Source: Glaciecola sp038744645 (lineage in GTDB: Bacteria > Pseudomonadota > Gammaproteobacteria > Enterobacterales > Alteromonadaceae). From it: 7,505 bases of DNA. The DNA is taken from assembly GCA_038744645.1 (NCBI GenBank), contig JBCDMA010000196.1, positions 1 to 7,505 of the forward strand, given 5' to 3'. Below the pieces are notes generated by a model that ran no database searches, was not told where the DNA came from, and saw only the letters and a program-made list of their open reading frames with translations. Below, in pieces: positions 5,296-7,505 of this stretch. The first letter of the stretch is position 1. Each line of letters begins with the position of its first letter. The translations under genes and the position numbers were made by a program.

Positions 5296-7505
5296 ATGTC
5301 AATTAAAGCTGCATTGCGAAACGTTTGGCATCATATGCATTGGAACGATGCCGTTGACACACTCAAAAGTCATTCAAATGACGGGTTAACCTCAAAGGAA
5401 GCCAGTACTCGTCTCCATCTTATCGGTCCCAATACTGTCACAACGAAAGCTGGAACAAACGGGTTCATCAAATTTCTCCTACAATTCCACAATCCGTTGG
5501 TATACATATTATTAGTAGCAGTTGCGGTCACATTTGTACTAGAAGAGTACGTCGATGCTGCGGTGATATTTGCAGTAGTATTTTTGAATGCTGTAATCGG
5601 TTTTTTGCAAGAAAATAAAGCTGAGCACGCAATTGAATCGTTGAAAAAAATGACGGACGCAAATGCCCTCGTGATCAGAGACGGTGAGCGACACGAAATG
5701 CCCGCATGGCAGATTGTGCCTGGGGACCTGATACTCCTGCAACCAGGCGACAAAGTCCCCGCAGATATGCGCCTTTGTACTGAGAAAGAGTTGAAAATTG
5801 ATGAATCTGCGCTTACGGGTGAATCGTTACCTGCGGATAAGAATATAGCAACTCTTGATGCTGACACGGTACTGGCGGACAGAACCAATATGACCTATGC
5901 AGGGACCTTGGTCACAGCCGGACAGGGCAAGGGTGTTGTTATCGCAACAGGCGACTACACTGAGACAGGAAAGATTGCTCGACTCATGCATCGAAACGTC
6001 GAGCTTGAAACGCCTTTAACTAAGAAAATCAGAGGCTTTAGCCAGGTTCTTTTATATATCATTTTAGGGCTATCAGTATTCACCTTTGCAGTAGGCATGC
6101 TCCACGGCAAAGCGCCTCTTGAAACCTTTATGGCATCAGTTGCGCTGGCTGTCGCTACTATTCCCGAAGGCTTGCCGGCAGTAGTGACTATTACGCTTGC
6201 TATTGGTGTGTCTAGAATGGCCAGTCGCAATGCCATTATCAGAAAATTGCCAGCGGTGGAAACACTGGGAAGTGCAACCATTATTTGTTCTGATAAAACC
6301 GGCACACTGACGCAAAACGAGATGACGGTAACGCACCTTTTCGATGGCACCAAAGACTATACCGTTGATGGTGTTGGTTATGCAGGGAAAGGAAGAATCT
6401 ACTACGAAGGCCAACTTCAAGATGGTAGTAAAGTAGAACACTTGCTGTTATCAGGAATGCTTTGCAATGATGCTCAGATCATTCAAAGCGATGACGGCAA
6501 ACACCGGGTTCAAGGAGATCCTACCGAGGGCGCATTAATAGTATCAGCGCAAAAAGCAGCACTCGAGCGCAAAGCAAAACTGTATCGTCGTATTGATACC
6601 ATTCCTTTTGAATCCGATCGCATGTATATGGCAACCCTTCACAATACGCCAGAAGATACGCAAGTCGCTTTCATCAAAGGGTCTGTGGAACGCATCTTAG
6701 TGCATTGCGAAACGAATGAACTTGAAAAGCGCAGAATTCTTTCCCGCGCAGAATCCTACGCGTCAAAAGGTTTACGGGTGCTTGCCTTTGCTAGCAAAGA
6801 AATGGCAAACCATACCCAATTGACTGAAACAGATGTCGCCTCAGGCATGGTTTTTCTTGGGTTGCAAGCAATGATCGACCCGCCTAGGCCAGAAGCTATC
6901 GATGCGATCAAAAAATGTCAGGCAGCAGGAATATCTGTCAAAATGATCACCGGTGATCATGCATTGACAGCAGTTGCCATTGCTGACGATATTGGGATTT
7001 TCAACAATCCAATAAAAGCACTCGGCGAAAAAGTCGTCACGGGCAAGGCACTGTCCGAAATGGACGCAACAACGCTTGAAAAAGTAGCCTTAGAATCTCA
7101 TGTGTTTGCCAGAGTTGCGCCTGAACAAAAACTTCGACTGGTGACAGCCTTGCAAGCACAAGGACACATTGTTGCGATGACAGGTGACGGTGTAAACGAT
7201 GCACCTGCCTTAAAACAGGCAAACATTGGTATTGCCATGGGGATTACAGGGACCGAGGTGAGTAAAGAAGCCGCAGACATGATCCTGTTGGATGATAATT
7301 TTGCGTCCATAAAAGCCGCCGTTGAGGAAGGGCGTGGTGTTTTTGATAACCTGATCAAGTTCATCACATGGATTTTGCCTACGAATATTGGTCAAGGGTT
7401 GGTGATCTTGACGGCTGTAACGTTGGGGCTGACGTTACCTATTCTACCTGTACAGGTCCTTTGGTTAAACATGACAACCGCTGTATTTCTCGGTTTGGTA
7501 CTGGC
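5296..7505 (+). CDS. P-type cation-transporting ATPase, CtpF/PacL-like (3' end beyond window)
   Basis: An open frame from ATG 5296 runs 736 codons to the window edge; AGAAGAGA just upstream (5284-5291) is the ribosome site. It is an inner-membrane pump that exports cations using ATP. An N-terminal cation-ATPase domain (HWNDAVDTLKS onward, 15-55) is followed by membrane segments 1-2 (about 57-105), the actuator domain with TGES at 174-177, segments 3-4 (about 252-309) with VATIPEGLP around E291, the phosphorylation motif SDKTGTLT with D333, the nucleotide domain with GDPTEGAL (407-414) and KGS (461-463), ITGDH (551-555), TGDGVND (629-635), and segments 5-6 (about 683-736). All catalytic residues are intact. 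At the ion site, segment 5 reads NIGQ where SERCA has the E771 carboxylate, and segment 6 reads NMTTA where SERCA has D800. This NMTTA form is, from memory, that of mycobacterial CtpF-like pumps. Calcium or another cation is possible; the substrate is not proven. Relatives have about 900 residues, so about 160 are missing. Confidence 0.95.
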   Translation, partial: MSIKAALRNVWHHMHWNDAVDTLKSHSNDGLTSKEASTRLHLIGPNTVTTKAGTNGFIKFLLQFHNPLVYILLVAVAVTFVLEEYVDAAVIFAVVFLNAVIGFLQENKAEHAIESLKKMTDANALVIRDGERHEMPAWQIVPGDLILLQPGDKVPADMRLCTEKELKIDESALTGESLPADKNIATLDADTVLADRTNMTYAGTLVTAGQGKGVVIATGDYTETGKIARLMHRNVELETPLTKKIRGFSQVLLYIILGLSVFTFAVGMLHGKAPLETFMASVALAVATIPEGLPAVVTITLAIGVSRMASRNAIIRKLPAVETLGSATIICSDKTGTLTQNEMTVTHLFDGTKDYTVDGVGYAGKGRIYYEGQLQDGSKVEHLLLSGMLCNDAQIIQSDDGKHRVQGDPTEGALIVSAQKAALERKAKLYRRIDTIPFESDRMYMATLHNTPEDTQVAFIKGSVERILVHCETNELEKRRILSRAESYASKGLRVLAFASKEMANHTQLTETDVASGMVFLGLQAMIDPPRPEAIDAIKKCQAAGISVKMITGDHALTAVAIADDIGIFNNPIKALGEKVVTGKALSEMDATTLEKVALESHVFARVAPEQKLRLVTALQAQGHIVAMTGDGVNDAPALKQANIGIAMGITGTEVSKEAADMILLDDNFASIKAAVEEGRGVFDNLIKFITWILPTNIGQGLVILTAVTLGLTLPILPVQVLWLNMTTAVFLGLVL

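Noticed and set aside
5370..7395. Several minus-strand frames under the ATPase gene
   Set aside because: The plus strand encodes an uninterrupted P-type ATPase with all motifs across this span; the reverse frames are shadows.

Overview
The window looks like chromosomal DNA of a moderately AT-rich gammaproteobacterium, possibly a marine Alteromonadales-type organism. That placement is an inference from the gene families (OmpR-type two-component system, MioC-like flavodoxin, ALKBH2-like AlkB, DUF72, DUF418) and the base composition, not from a marker gene. I see no rRNA, tRNA, CRISPR array, insertion sequence or phage gene.

Left half, all on the minus strand and so read from right to left: a MioC-like flavodoxin (3672-3172), an AlkB-type DNA dealkylase (3127-2510), an OmpR-family response regulator (2366-1698), its cognate sensor kinase (1701-407) and the first 99 codons of a DUF418/YeiB-family membrane protein (297-1, cut by the window edge). 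The regulator and kinase genes overlap by ATGA. The kinase is broken twice within about 50 bp: a frameshift at a GCGCGC run near 880 and an in-frame TAG at 835-833 where the family usually has Trp (ALL-stop-LAR for ALLWLAR). The sensor therefore loses its ATPase domain, while the regulator looks intact.

The most informative regulatory signal is a matched pair of direct-repeat boxes. TTTAAT-N5-TTTAAT lies upstream of the regulator and TTTAAT-N5-ATTAAT lies upstream of the DUF418 gene. Both match the PmrA/QseB-type half-site pattern HTTAAK-N5-HTTAAK, and each sits 11 nt from a candidate -10 that would give a leader of about 25 nt. This suggests an autoregulated regulator that also controls the membrane protein gene.

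Right half, plus strand: a gene-poor stretch (3673-4195) with one possible 38-codon ORF, a DUF72/YecE gene (4196-5050, TTG start), a 245-bp intergenic region with a perfect tandem 10-bp repeat and a plausible sigma70-type promoter, and a P-type cation ATPase (5296 to beyond 7505). The ATPase has all catalytic motifs, but its cation-site residues differ from SERCA and resemble the CtpF-like group.

I found no clearly novel multi-gene system. The points most worth a second look are the doubly broken kinase beside an intact regulator and paired operators, a substituted 2-oxoglutarate-contact position in AlkB, and the repeat in front of the ATPase.
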